64,000 bases of DNA from Filosporella fistucella (Eukaryota > Ascomycota > Leotiomycetes > Helotiales): positions 744,001 to 808,000 of the forward strand of contig JAQJZZ010000007.1 in NCBI GenBank assembly GCA_030077755.1. Reading direction: 5' to 3'. The notes beneath the pieces were generated by a model that worked only from the letters and a program-made list of their open reading frames with translations, ran no database searches and was not told the origin of the DNA. The position numbers were made by a program, and so were the translations under genes. Positions 11,892 through 24,460 of the stretch are shown here, piece after piece (within the stretch, counting starts at the first letter, position 1; every line of letters starts with the position of its first letter).

Positions 11892-13907
11892 TTAATTGTC
11901 TCCGTAGTTGAGATTGTCGTGATAACCGTTGGTCTCCTCACTCTTGAATCTCTCTTCGTGAGTTGGTACACTACCAGTAAGTTGATCTGGCATCAATCCC
12001 TTCTCTTTAAGGTACTTGATCGACTTCAAGATTGTCAGATCATCTTTGGCTGTGTCGTTGAGAATGAGGCGTTGAGCGAGTGTCATCTTGCCACCATTTG
12101 CTTCCTTATCTCTCAAAGCTTGATTGCGAACTTCTTGATCATGAACGAAGCGACACTTGCCCTTCTTACCACAAGTACCGCCAGTAGAAAAGTACTTGCA
12201 GTGACGCTGGAGTTGAGCCTTTGGTGCTTGATGAACACGAGTAGGTCCATGGCTACGGGAAGACTGAGCCTCGGGCTTAGAATCATCGGAATCTGATCCA
12301 GAGGAGCTAGCTGAATGTTCGCTCACTTGACCACGGTCTTCGTCGCCTTCATCACCATTCTCACGCTTGCGCTTAGAACCAGACATTTGTTCTTGGATTC
12401 TTTGTTCAGCCTTCTCCAATTCGCGTCTGAGCTTTTCGGCTTTTCGTTGCTGCTTCTCCAACTTTGTCTCTCCTTCCTTCTTGATTTCGGTCTGGTGCTT
12501 GGGTCGGACTTGTTCACGACGTTGACGCATCTCTTCTGCGGCAGCGTCTCTACGAGCTTTCGTAGGGTATCGACTTCTACGCTCAGCAAGCCATGCATCT
12601 AAATCAGTGGGAAGCCTATGCAATGTTAGCTAGAAGAACTAATCTTCCTCTCATATAATAAAAACATACTGTGGGGTATCTGGACCAAGCAAAGTAACAA
12701 GACGAGCTTCCTCATCAACATCATCAATCTCATCGTCGCTGTCTTCATGATCAACACCATTTGGTGTGAGACCGAGAGTGTTGGTACGACGCTTCTTCTT
12801 CTTTTTACCATTGCTGTCTGCACCTGCAGATTGCTTATGATAATTCTCAGAAGTAGCTCGATGACCATTATTTTGATGACGATGATTATTGTCTCGACCG
12901 CGAGAAGATTGGAAGTTATCACGACCACCTCTGCCTCTGAAATTCATGTTTCCTCTGCCCCTATTAGGGTTTGAGTTGAATGGGTTGGGATCAAGTGGTG
13001 GACGTTGTCCTCCATGAGTGAAATCCTGAGGTGGATAACCTTGATAATGCGGTTGAGTGAAAGGGGCTGGTGGACTTTGATGATTTGGAAACTGTTGAGG
13101 GAAGCCATTGCCCGCTTGAGCCATATGACCGCCTCTCTCATTATCAAAACCCATACGAATAGGAGGGCCCATCAAAGGAGCTTCATGACCACCACGAGCA
13201 TTGTTAAAACCACCACGACCACGATTATTATTGAAAGGAGGTCGGCCATGTTGATTGGGAGGACCATTCCACTGTTGTGGAGGTCCCCCATGTGGTGGTT
13301 GATTGGGTGGCACACTGTGACCATAGGGAGGAGCTTGAAATGGTGGTTGTTGCGGGCCATACTGTGGCTGCTGAGGTTGTTGATAAGCTTGAGGGGCGTA
13401 GTTTGGGTGGTAGTTTTGTGGTTGCAATGGGGCAGGTTGAGGCGCATGCATCGGTGGTTGGTTATGTTGAGGAGGACCATGATGTTGCGGGCCATGTTGA
13501 TGATCATTCTGCCATTGAGGACCTCCATAACCTCCAGCAGGATTTGAGCCTTGCTGGTTCTGAGGAGGAGCTTGAGGACCTATGTATGGAGCACCATTTT
13601 GTTGACCATTAGGGCCATTGTAACCAGCTGGTGGACCGTGATTTTGAGGAGGTCCCTGACTTGGGAAGCCAGCATTTGGTTGTTGTGGATTATAAGGCAC
13701 ATTTCCGTGGAAATCACCTCGACCACCTTGATTCCCACCTCTGCCACCTCGAGGAGGTCCACCACCACGTTGCGATTGTTGGTATTGAGGAGGTTGCTGC
13801 TGGTATCCGTACTGCGGATGTTGCTGCTGTTGTTGATGATTTCCTGGAGGAGGACCAGGTGGGGGTGGTGGTGGAGGAGGAAAGTTGTACTGCTGAGCAC
13901 CAGCCAT
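11892..13907 (-). CDS. NUFIP1-domain, CCCH zinc-finger protein with Pro/Gln-rich N-terminus
   Basis: Exons 13907-12670 and 12615-11892 encode 653 residues; the 54-nt intron joins PDTPQ to LPTDLDAW. The start MAGAQQYNF is preferred over an in-frame ATG 97 codons upstream, whose extra sequence looks like untranslated leader. Residues 1-330 are very rich in Pro, Gln, Gly and Asn, with RGG-type patches (likely disordered and RNA-binding). About residues 413-435 (DLDAWLAERRSRYPTKARR) match the conserved NUFIP1 motif, followed by a long charged coiled-coil stretch. Near residue 550 there is one C-x8-C-x5-C-x3-H zinc finger (CKYFSTGGTCGKKGKCRFVH). NUFIP1/Rsa1 proteins act in assembly of box C/D snoRNPs in the nucleus; that role is inferred by family. 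It shares a 654-bp divergent promoter region with the RPC8 gene. Confidence 0.85.
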
Positions 13908-14561
13908 TGTTTGCAAGTTGCTTCGTCTCGACGCGACACAGACTGAACCTGCGAATTGTCTCGAGTGGTGCAGAGTATGTGTGTTGTGAGGAAGATAGTG
14001 ATGGGCGAAGCGCCTGTCGTGAGGAGGATATCGAAAAGGGTATGCTATTGATGGGCAAAGTGTGTTAATTGATGCTTTTGTAGTTAAAAATGAAATCTGG
14101 TGAGAGGAAGCTGAATCTGAAGAGGAAGGAAAGGGTGAAGCTTGCCTGCCATCTGAAACCCTGCTAGCGAAATACACTAGACCGAATTGTGTCGCCAAGG
14201 AGTTTATCGTACAGTACCGAACTATTTTTTAAGACGACAACTTCAAGAATTGACTTCAGATCATGAGCACAAATGCGGTCGATGAATCGCGTCGCGATAC
14301 AAAGATTGTGAAAGGTTGCAGTGATAATTTTTGATCAGAGAAGGCTTAAAGTGCGATTTTTTGGCGCTACGCCCAAAAGCGTAATTTTCAAGCAAAAGTA
14401 TCTCTAGCGTCGAATCACGTGGAGTAACGAGGACAAGAAATTTCCATATCCAGCTTCATTTTGAAGATACACAAAGTCGTCTCGTATTTTGTAGCTTTTG
14501 ATAGAAGAAGAAGCTGCATACGACTTCACGCAGTCTTCTGAAGTGCCGAAAACTACCCAGC
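13908..14561. promoter_or_regulatory. Divergent promoter region (NUFIP1-like / RPC8)
   Basis: 654 bp lie between the start codons of two divergent nuclear genes. No specific operator could be identified. The part next to the minus-strand gene is likely its 5' leader. Confidence 0.5.
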
Positions 14562-15494
14562 ATGTTCATCCTCGTAAGTTTAGATGCCAACTATGACACG
14601 CCATCCTGCTTCAAAATGGACGAACATCTGACAAAACGTAGACCAAAATCGCGGACCTTGTCCAAATTGTTCCTGAAGACTTCAATAAAGATGCTTCGCA
14701 GGCAATAGAAGATAACATCAATGCCAAATACGCAAACAAAGTCATCCAAAAGATCGGGCTTTGTATCTGTCTTTATGACCTTTTATCAGCATCAGAGGGA
14801 TTGATCGGTCATGGCACTGGGCTTGTGAATGTAAATGGTGTGACTGTTTACTTTTGCCTCTTTTGAAATTGAAATCGAAAAGCTAACCCAAGTAGTTGAG
14901 TTCCGCTTAGTCGTCTTTCGACCCTTCAAGCACGAGGTTATGACGGGGCGAATCAGCAGCGCCGTGGAAGCTGGCATGAGGAGTATGTTCAGTTTCTGAT
15001 TACAATTTCGTCATCAGTTTCATTACCCTCACTACAAGTCGATCTACAATTTCCTTTCCTGCTCGCCTTCATCTCCCCCTCTTTTTCAACTGCAAGCGCC
15101 TTCCTCAAGCGCCCCAATCCCTCCTTTCTCAAGAACGTCTTCAATTTGACCCCATTTCTAACAAACCTCAGTCCGCACCCCCTTCTTCGACGAAATTTTT
15201 GTCCCCGCACACAAGCTCCCCGTCGGCGCTCGATTTGACTTTGACCACCAACTTTTCATCTGGGAAGTCGACGGCTCAACCCTCTACTACGATAATCAAG
15301 AAACAGTTCGTTTTCGTATCTTTGAAGAGATATGGACGGATCAAAGCCCGGTGGGCCCAAGAGAGAAAGAGGACGAAGGTGCTGTGAAGCAGAGCCCATA
15401 TGTCTTGCATGCTACTATGGAAGATGCGGGTCTAGGACCGTGTTTGTGGTGGGATACGGAAGAGGAGGTGCAGCAGGTGGCAGAAGCGGAGTAG
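14562..15494 (+). CDS. RPC25: RNA polymerase III subunit RPC8 (RPB7 family)
   Basis: Four exons (14562-14573, 14642-14837, 14896-14982, 15172-15494) encode 205 residues. The first exon is 12 nt (MFIL), followed by TKIADLVQIVPEDF, the conserved start of RPC8/Rpc25. The N-terminal tip domain continues to VEFRLVVFRPFKHEV, then GRISSAVEAGMRI opens the S1/OB domain, which includes FFDEIFVPAHKLP and WEVDG. Rpc25 pairs with Rpc17 to form the stalk of Pol III and is needed for initiation at tRNA and 5S genes. The last intron (14983-15171) is 189 nt, long for this window. Split codons fit at all junctions, and no in-frame stop remains. Length matches fungal orthologues. Confidence 0.94.
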
Positions 15495-16630
15495 TGCCAG
15501 ACGGGTTCGAAATGACGAGAAAGCAGGGCGGCGATATCTGGCGTCTAGGAAAAGCATTGATGGAGTTTGGAAATTGGCATAGTGTATATTCTGCTGTTGA
15601 TTCCTGTTTTCTCATGCACCTTGGATCTTGAACTTCGTTTAAGGGTTTGTTGTGCCCTGTATCCTGTGTGCTGTCCTCCACTCCTTTCTGGCAATCCCCT
15701 AATTTTCGCATCTGCTGCTTGCTTCTTTTTCCATGTTCTCGATTACCAGCACTTATTTACTTTCAAAATTCGCAATGCTTATTGAAAACTTGTCATCTAT
15801 TTCTCTCGCTGGGATTACCAGCTCTCCAAAACTCTTAATCATGTGCTTATCAGTCCATTTCCGCGTACTCTAGTGACGAATTAGAGACTCCTCAACTGGC
15901 AGACTTCATCTATTGCTCAATTAAACAACCCATTAATATGCTCGCTTGGTTTCTTACACTCCACTTTCCTCGAAACTTATCTCATTGAATTTCATTACCT
16001 CTCGACATTCATAATACACTACATTTCGGGGATTCTCCCCACTAACTCCTAACTCCTAATTTTCTATCTTAAATCTCTCTCCGTGAACTACGCTTTGAGG
16101 TTGTATTTCAACTCTTTTTCAATGGCCAATACGAACCATAGTGAGTGAGAGATCATTATCTGAACTTGCACATTTCATCAGTCCCATATTGTCGGCAAAA
16201 TTTGGACCAAGACTCGCGACGCAGCGTTAAGGTCAAAAATCGCCGAGTCGGATTCGCTTGAGAAGCGGCATGTATCACATCTTTGTAACATCAGATGGAA
16301 CATAAAGATCTTCTTCTTTCCCATCCGTTAGACCTCAGCTCGCAATGAATTCATTATTCCAACTTTTCGCTTCATGAATGTTTGGATTTGGGGGTGCATG
16401 AATTAAATTCTTGTAGCTGGGAAGAAATTAAACTCTAACAACCTCCACTGTCACCCGGTCTCCTACCGCGCCTTGTGCCTCCTCATCCCATCTCTAAGCC
16501 CTCCCAACTCATAACCTCCCTTTCATCACAAAGAAACCGTCTCCTATCTCCCGCTAGCACGCATCATCCGCACGTCTGGCTTGCTCGTTGCGAGACGTAA
16601 GTCCTACTTTCTTTGTTCGATTTTCCACAT
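15495..16630. other. Intergenic region
   Basis: About 1.1 kb with CT-rich leader-like stretches (around 15.9-16.1 kb and 16.44-16.58 kb). A short ATG-led frame at 16122 with a plausible GTGAGT donor cannot be linked to any protein. No RNA gene seen. Confidence 0.4.
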
Positions 16631-16635
16631 CAGTG

Positions 16636-17754
16636 ACGGACGAAAAGCCATAATCAAATCACCATTAGGAGACTAAGAAGAAGGCAAAATAAATCAATAC
16701 GTTAGCTTGATACGGAGATTTCAATTCTTAACGGTCCTCTCAAGAATATCAGAGGCATTCGTCAATTAATTGATCAAGTGGCTGTGCCTGAGAATATTGA
16801 TGGATCTCCTCGAGCAGGTATATTTGAGCCTCTGGATTTCGACCTTCACAGCTATCATCTGACAAGTAAACAGCAGTTGTCAAAATTGCAGATTGAATCT
16901 ATCATAAGACAGATTTTAGAAGTGTTAAAGGAGGTACATGAGCGAGATATCGTTCACAAAGGTCAGCAATCTCCTCCCTCTTGATTCCGAGAGTTCCAAG
17001 AATGAATAATAACATATGTGGCGTTGCACTAGATATAAAACCGGAGGATATAGTATTCTCTCTCCTGCCAAATTTATCCAAGCCAGATTTCCACGTTAAG
17101 CTCATTGATTGTGGAGTTGGTATGCTCGCATCCTAGCACACACGTAACGAGGAAAGTGCAGATATCAAACTGACATACTCAACATCTCGAGGCCACCACG
17201 ACCGCACCCGTCTAACAACAAATCCATATTACCGCTCACCTGAACCCTGTCTGGGAATAACCTGGGGCCCAGCAGTTGACATCTAGTCTTTTGGAGCTAT
17301 TGTAAGAATTTTACTTCTCTAGCACCCCTCCCCCATCTCCCACTTACCCTTCATCTCTCCATATAACAGCTAACTTAATTCATCACCAAGATCGGATCTC
17401 TTCTCATGGAGCCTGGCGCGAAATTTTCAACCCTATCGGCGGTCAAAGCCGTATCCCGCCCCAAGAACAGGACCGAGAATTCGTTGAGCATTACACATCA
17501 TCCTACCTTTCCCCGATAAATTCGTCAAACGGATGTCTCAAGAATGGCAGCATAAGTTTGAAGCATTTGTGCCGAAGATGGCGCCTACAGGTGTGCCAGT
17601 AACGTTCGATTTCATTGGTGAAATCTTTGAAATACCAGCTACAAATTGGGGTTTTATAAGAGAAGTCTTGGTGGTTGATCCGGAGGAGAGAAACAGTGCG
17701 GAGGATTTATTGACGCATAAGTGGTTTGATGTAGATGGAGATTACGGACGATGA
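16636..17754 (+). pseudogene. Degenerate Ser/Thr protein kinase gene
   Basis: Pieces of a kinase domain appear in order but cannot be read as one protein. They are IIKSPLGD (possible ATP-site Lys, 16650s), IRQLIDQ, ESIIRQILEVLKEVHERDIVHK joined by an intron to DIKPEDIVFSL (catalytic loop), LIDCGVG in place of DFG, and NPYYRSPEPCLG (activation-segment end). Next comes VDI-stop-SFGAI, where the nearly invariant Trp of the DxWSxG motif is a TAG at 17284-17286. After the next intron the frame breaks again between about 17440 and 17510. An intact tail, KFVKRMSQEWQ to HKWFDVDGDYGR, ends at 17754. The glycine-rich loop was not found. The family resembles the SRPK-like kinases common in fungal genomes. 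Loss of function is inferred from the stop plus frameshifts; a TGG to TAG change is also what RIP produces. Confidence 0.75.
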
Positions 17755-17757
17755 AAC

Positions 17758-18265
17758 TAGACACCTAAGTTAAAACGCAATATCAAAATTGACATCGCAG
17801 TTGTTGCAAAGCGAACTTTTCGGACCATAGCTAGAAAGAAGAATTGCGAAGCATCTAGATACAAGGTAAGTTAAGTAGAGATTGTTAATACTGAATTCAA
17901 TCCCGAGCCTCTCCCACAATACCAAGGAGCTTACAGTCGCATTTTAATGGAGCAGGATATGAACCAACCGTACGCCCCTGGGAAACACGATACGCAATAA
18001 ATCTCATTCCTACATAATCTGAATATGCCGATATAGCATCTGCTAAATAGAACCACATCTTTCATTTCACAAGTTAATAGTATAGTAAATGAGAAGGGAG
18101 AAATAAGGAGTTCAAAGATAAGAGAGCGACAAGAGGTATTCTATTCAGCGATCTAGCTCCAAGCTAAGAACTTCATCAGATGTCTCTCTATCTATCCCTC
18201 AACGCCATCGCTCTTACGCAATGTGCAAACCATACAAACGCTAAAACCAAACATCAATTCTCTGC
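17758..18265. other. Intergenic region
   Basis: About 500 bp between the kinase remnant and the 3' end of the MFS transporter gene. Nothing recognised. Confidence 0.5.
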
Positions 18266-20371
18266 CTATGAAACAGGAACAATCTTCTCATTATCATCGC
18301 TACTGCTCGGTTCAAACTTCGGTTCTATCCTCGGCGAGCCTTGCGTCGTACGGAAGAAATGATGAACGCTCTCTGGGTACTCGTCTCCGTCTTCATCAGC
18401 TGCTGCGAGACCATCCTCACGCTTCTGCTTCTCGGCTTCGCGGGATTCCCAATCGGCGCGCATGTCTTCTACGCGGCTTACTTTGTCTAACTCAGGATTA
18501 TATTGTTTACCGACTCCGGTCCAGCGTTCCCACATGGAGAGATGCTTAGGATGGATAGCGATACCGTGGTATTCTGCGCCACGGCCGGCGCGGAGGTAGC
18601 CCCATCTTCTCTCTTGTTCTTTGAGGTCGAGACCAGTGGTATCTGGAAGGAAGAGGTATGTGAGTAGCATACCGGCGAGACCGAACCATGGGACGAAGTA
18701 GAATTTTGTTTGTGTGTCGATGTAATTGTACAAAATAGCTGCGAGGAGAGCACCTGCTTTTCCAGCTGCAGCAGATATTCCGTGTGCGGTAGCGCGGACT
18801 GGAGTAGGGAAGACTTCGGCAGCTACGAGGAAGGTGACGCTGTTGGGACCGAATTGATTGAAGAAGGAGGAGAGGAAGTACATTGCTTGGAAAGCTTTGA
18901 TGTGCTCAATGCTGGTGTAGTATTTGTAGTGGAAAGCTGGGACAACGAACATGATGAAACACATCAGGAAGCCGACTTGTTGCATCCATTTACGGCCATA
19001 GAGTTTGTTATCGATGAGGAAGGATGCGAGGTAGTACCCTGCGAGGGAGACACCGACGTTGACGAGATTCCAAAGCCAACCTTGCATGACATTTCCAGTC
19101 TTGGCGGATTGAGGGTCGATGACTTTGATGAATTGGGATTGGAAGAGCTTATTTCCGTAGAAGAAGACATCGTTACAGAACCAACCACCTGCAGTGGCAA
19201 TCAGACGTGGCCCGAAGTATTTGATTGTCAAAGTCAGAGACTTGACATCGTATCCCGTGACGTTGGCCTTCTTTTTCGCGATATTCAACTGCTTGGACGC
19301 CAAAGGCATTTTGAACCAACGATAATAGACCAACCAGAGAGTTCCAACTGCAGGAATGGCGAATGAAACACGGAAAGTCCATTGGGCTGAAACTTTGGAA
19401 TATGGTGGGTTTCCACTGTGGTGGAAGATAAGAAGGCAAACGATCAAAATGACTTGATTGAAGAACTGTCCCCAACCTTGCATCAAGAAAGCCATGGTGA
19501 CTTTACGACCACGGTGAAGACGGTCCTCTTTGGTCGAAACACGACCTGATCCAGTAGCGTTCTCCATCGCGGCTGTGGCAGTCATAGGATATTCTCCACC
19601 GACTCCGATGCCGTAGAAGAAGAGCGACCAGGCATAGCAGATGACCCAGCCATTGAGATCGACGCCCCAGGAAGCAGTAAGCATGAGAAGACCAATTAAC
19701 ATGATTGCGGCATCTTGGATGAGACCATATCGACGTCCGAGACTAAAAGAGGTTAACTTCTATGTGATTGAGGTTCTCCGCAAAACATACCCATCACCAA
19801 GAAATCCCACCAAGATCTGACCAACAATTATACCAAGAACCTCAAGATAAGTAACGGCATCAATCCACCTCTCGCTGCAAACCTCGAAAGTTTTCCAACA
19901 AGCAGGCCAGACAGCTTGGAATAGTGGAGTCACATTTCCAATTGAGAAAAGTACATATCTAGAATGTGTCAGACGTCATTTTTGTATATCATGTGAGAAG
20001 TGAACATACCCTTCAAGACCCAGTCCAGCACCAGGTAAAACTGCATTTTTGAAATACCATGAGACTGGGCTCAGAGGATCGTTCTTGAACATTCTCCATG
20101 TGGAGCTCAGTTCCTTGCCGGCCTCTTCATTGTCAACCTTGTTAATAAATTTGATTCTCTGACCAATTGGGAGATCAGCCCAGTAGACTCCTTCCGGAGT
20201 GTATAGATCATCTGGGTGGAGGAGAGTGCCGAAGACGTTGTCTTTGTTGTTTATATCGAAATCGTATCGGATTGAGGCGTGATCATCTCCAGTCTCTGGA
20301 CCGTGAGGAGCGCTCACCATGCCGAAATTGGATGGGTCATGATGCCGATGGTGGTGAAGAATATCAGCCAT
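18266..20371 (-). CDS. MFS transporter, phosphate / glycerophosphodiester type
   Basis: Exons 20371-20010, 19958-19791 and 19742-18266 encode 668 residues; the two introns (51 and 48 nt) have GTATGT donors and split a Gly codon each. MADILHHH at 20371 is taken as the start; an upstream in-frame ATG would add 39 residues typical of leader. The first ~120 residues are hydrophilic. Membrane segments begin at GYVLFSIGNVTPLFQ. The MFS signature GFLGDGLGRRYG and the GVGGEYPMTATAAMEN helix resemble the phosphate:H+ symporter / GIT1 group. The C-terminal 100 residues are charged and cytosolic (EDMRADWESREAEKQKRED). The likely job is uptake of phosphate or glycerophospho-compounds at the plasma membrane; a sugar or other organic substrate cannot be excluded. 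The protein is longer than most PHS members (about 520-600). Confidence 0.88.
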
Positions 20372-23300
20372 GTTGTCGGCGGCTTTTGAGAAGCCGGCAA
20401 TACACGATCGTGTTCTTCGAGACGTGATTATATAGACCTCGAAATGGGGTCTTGAGGTTTGGGCGGAAAGTTGATCGCTGAGGAACAAAGTCTACTGTTG
20501 GATGGGAGGAAGGGCTTATAAGGAAAGTTGAGGTGGTGGTGGTGGTGGTAGTGGGGCAAGATGGCAAGTGAGGGTTGAACTAGGAAAGAAGCCAATCCCA
20601 ATTGGGGATATTCCTTTTGTGCAGCAACAGAGCAAGATGTGGATGATGTGGATGATGTGTGGGTGGATGTGGGCAGAGGGGAACAAAACACACAACACTC
20701 TTGCAGGAGAGGAGAGTTCCGGTCGAAAAGCGGACGTTTCCTGCCTGCAAGGGTGAAGGGTAGAAGCGTGCAGGCAGATCCAGAACGGGGAGGATGTGAA
20801 GATCCGGATGAGGAAGGAATTGAATGTGATTCGCAGATCTAGGAAGGCACAGCGGGCAGAGTCACGGAGCATTGGCCTGGCAAAACTGCGAGGGGAAATT
20901 ATTTTATTCTTATTTTTATCTCAATTTTTTTCGTCAACCGGAGTGGATTGCTGATCGTCTAGCTTTTCGCCATCCAAAGTCCAAGTGGGGAAGGAACCTG
21001 TTGGAGTCAAATGCTTGCACGCCTGCCATGACCGAAGCCAAGACCTGCCCAATCCAGGGTCCAAATCCTTGTTCGGCTCAGGGTGGATCCTAAAATGCCC
21101 CTCGATGTGGACTTTTATTTATGGAGGAGAGAAGAGGAGCTGGATGCATCCGTAAATTCTTTGAACGAACATCGACAATTATATACAGAAAAATTACACG
21201 ACGTATATATAGCATTAAATCTGATATCTTTTGCGCAGGCGAAGGCTTCTTTTCTGCCTCGTTTCTTAGATGCACCCAGCCCGAGCACCGGCATCAAAAT
21301 AGTCGACTACTTCGTAGTACTCATCGCCAGTCAAGACGAGGCGAGGCGTCTGTTTAGTGGTATTTTTCTGGCGATAGTACCGTGTTTCTCATCATCTGAT
21401 GGAACGATGGTCGAATAGAACCCGATCCACCGTTGTTCCACACCGCACCTCATTTCATCCACTTTTCACTTCGACCGTCGAGCTGACCATGCTGTTACAG
21501 AACGGAACGTATATGCATGACAGCTCGCCTGCGCTAACTGTCAAAAGAATATGTAAGTATGTGGTGGATCTGTTACATACATAGGTACAGAGCGTGGGAA
21601 ACCCGGGGAACAGCAGCATAGTGATTTGATATCAAATCAGACTTCAATTGCGACGTTGACTCTCAACCATTCATATGCTCACCTGTTCTCTCCTCGTACT
21701 CTTTTCAATGCTTACGTTAGTCAAGCTTTCTGTTGTGCGACTCGACGTCATTTACTCCCGCGATAAGATTAATGAATCAATCTCAATCAGCCCAACGACG
21801 TCCCGCCTTGTCATGTCTGCTTGCCGCACGCAAGCAAAACCAAAGCTTTTTTGGCTGAGACATTTCACCCACGCCTCATGCCGCCATGTTCACCACACTC
21901 GGAATCTCGCTTTCTTCCTCATGAGCGACGGTGGACCAGTCCCACGCCATTCGCGTCGGCCTCAAAAATCAAACTTGGACTTGAAGATTTCTGATGTCGT
22001 TGAATCATCCAATCAGCGGGTCACAATCGAGCACGTTTCCTTTCTGTTGGTTATCAACCCCAGAAATTATAAGCGAGCTGCCTCGGCCACCATGCAGTCT
22101 TGCTTCGCTCCAGCACCACTAAAATCGGAAATCCTTGTCGTTATCCCTGCTAATATACTACTCTGCCAGAAAAGGTAATTCCAAGCGTGTGCCTTTTGCG
22201 AAAGAGATTTCATGTTGCTGTATGGAAATAGCATCGCGTGTTGAGGATTGTCACGATATGGGAACATCTCATGAAGTACATGAGTTTGGTAGCTATACTT
22301 TGCCATCGAAACGATAGCTCGGAGTTAGTAGTACTGAGTTCGCGGCATTTGATTTTTGGTTCGGCATATTTGTTTCGAGCTTGATGCTCAACGCTTAAAA
22401 TGCGCAGTCTGGCCTCGATTCGATTTCCGCGCCAATTGGTTGTTTCGGTTTTATCAGATTAGACGAGATCGATTTCATGTCGTTTGCTGCCTTACTTGCT
22501 CCTTCACTATAAGGCCATCACCCCTTTAATCCTTCATTCAGCCCACGTGCTTCATTCTCTCTCTTCATAGGTTCCGGACACATCACGGCTTTACAATCCC
22601 AATCTCACCATTACCACAATCTCAAACCCCTTTTGTAGCTGATTCGTACTTCTCTTCAATATCCGGAACAAACGGACCATAAATTCCAGAAAAACTTACG
22701 GCCTCACCGGCCTCTCCCATCCATCAGGATTGCGGCATGTCAATTTCACCCTAGACACGACATCGCCTTGCATTCTGCAAGCTCAGATCTGCGGCATGGC
22801 GTCTGTCTGTCCCAGTATCTGGGCATGGGGGCTAGTAAGCCACAAAGCTTGCTTGTGCCACTGTCTGGGGACCATGTTGGCAGCACGTTGAGGCTTGCTT
22901 GGCGTTGGTTGGTTATGTTGACGACATGTGTTGTTGAGGACTTGATGGGAGGGAGATTAGATAATCTTGATGCTCTCAATGACGGGTCCCGAGTTCTGGA
23001 TATGCAAGTGTCAAGATTTTTCGGAATGTTTATATTTCTGCTTACAAGGTTGCGTAATCGATTATGGTCGAGGTGGTGAGGAACCATTGCAGAGAAAGAA
23101 TGCTCTAGGCAGTTCTCATGGTCCCAAAGGAAGTGATTTCACTCTGTTGGTTTACTATGAGTATCAGTGAGATATGAATCTCGGAAGTTCCGAAACTGAA
23201 ACACCTTATCGTAGTTCAGTCCCCGAATACAGGCACATGGATGTATTTCTCCTGACCTAAACTGCTTTTCTCGCTTCCAAAATGCACACCTTGTTCGCCT

Positions 23301-24240
23301 CAATTTATATCCATCGAGTCAAATAGCGCTAGAAGAATGCCCTCAATTCATAATACTTATTCTCAGTGACATCGGTGATCATTTCCCATAAATGTGGTAC
23401 AAATTATTACGACCCAAATTCGCTGTCCGATTGGCACAGACTTGATATAGCCTCTTCATAGCCAAGAAAGGTGCATGACGTCCATATTCAAATTTGCAAA
23501 TAGCATCACCCCCAATCATTCAGCATCTAGCAGCTCTTTGAACAATTCGTGGCTCAACAGGTCGACTCTCATGACCCTGCAATGAGCCTCGTTGCAGTAA
23601 AGTCAACTCGCTTCTTCCCTTCCAAGTCTGATCAACACAATTTCGGACAACTTGAGGGCTGTCGATGACCTCTGCTATAGTGATAAGTATACCTCACTGC
23701 TTCTGTGAGATCTTGAAGCTTTGCAGAGTGTCTAAAAGGTGTTCAACAAGTATTTGAGGGCAACGATGCATCATATTATGTTTCACCTATCTTTTCTTGA
23801 TCGACAAGCAAAAACACGAATGCTATATTAAACGATATGGATGCTGGACGGCATGAAATTAAGAATACAGAAGTACTGGTCCCAAGACGGAGATAACTGA
23901 AAGGTAGAGCTGAAATCGAGAGGATTCGAGACAGGATCAGAAACCATCAATATACCTTGTTTCCTCGTCGGTCTTGTTTAAATATGTGTGTTTATCTTAC
24001 GCTGCTGCGCCGATATAGCTGACTTTATGTTCTGTGAATCGTTCTGTTTGTATATAGTCAACGTCGCAACTGCTGGAATTTTGCGCCAGTGCTCAAGAAC
24101 AGCTAGCAGAGAAAGTGATCTTATAGCCAAATTGGCACTTGATGGTAAATAGATCAGCTCTAACATAGGAAGAGCCTTGTTGACTTCTGTTTTCGATTGA
24201 GAAATACGTTCGATCTGCAACTTCTATTTCACTGTTATTT
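20372..24240. other. Gene-poor region, about 3.9 kb
   Basis: The 5' part holds the transporter promoter, with a GGATGATGT-type simple repeat near 20640-20670. No confident gene follows. The 167-codon frame at 21675-22178 (+) and the 113-codon frame at 22746-23087 (-) show no domain or signal. On the minus strand around 22650-22790 there are two coding-like strings in different frames (LTCRNPDGWERPVRP, then FSGIYGPFVPDIEEKY), next to a GTAAGT donor; these may be scraps of a gene, but I cannot assemble one. Confidence 0.4.
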
Positions 24241-24329
24241 TTATTGGCTAATATAGCTAAGACTAGGAAATATTATAACAAGTTAGGCGATATTAGATAA
24301 CTTCATTTGGAGGGGATGGAGGTCATGGT

Positions 24330-24460
24330 AGTACCGCCAAGCTGTGCTATAGTATGGTTCAGCATCCACTAGTAGTCTGCATCGGGACACGAGGTAATCT
24401 GCATACCATCAATGCTGCTCGTGATAGTTGTGGTAGCGTAGATTCTTATCTTTTGCTTTT
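24330..24460 (-). pseudogene. Fragment related to the Ser/Thr-rich secreted gene downstream
   Basis: On the minus strand a short frame reads YATTTITSSIDGMQITSCPDADY and then a stop. It resembles the segment AGIAITSCPAPYY of the MITE-split gene at 25115-26015, and the DNA around GACACGA..GT.AT..GCA.TACC is shared as well. No complete open frame or anchor tail is found here, so it is probably a decayed paralogue fragment. Confidence 0.4.

Noticed and set aside
11919..12602. Plus-strand frames of 95-125 codons
   Set aside because: Antisense shadows of the CCCH/NUFIP1-domain exon.
13005..14068. Long frames on the plus strand opposite the Pro/Gln-rich gene
   Set aside because: They are mirror frames of the low-complexity coding sequence on the minus strand.
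18710..19366. 218-codon plus-strand frame
   Set aside because: Antisense of the MFS transporter; acidic composition comes from the complementary membrane codons.
22640..22800. Coding-like strings CRNPDGWERPVRP and FSGIYGPFVPDIEEKY on the minus strand
   Set aside because: They are in different frames and no start, domain or longer exon could be connected; reported only as a note in the region entry.
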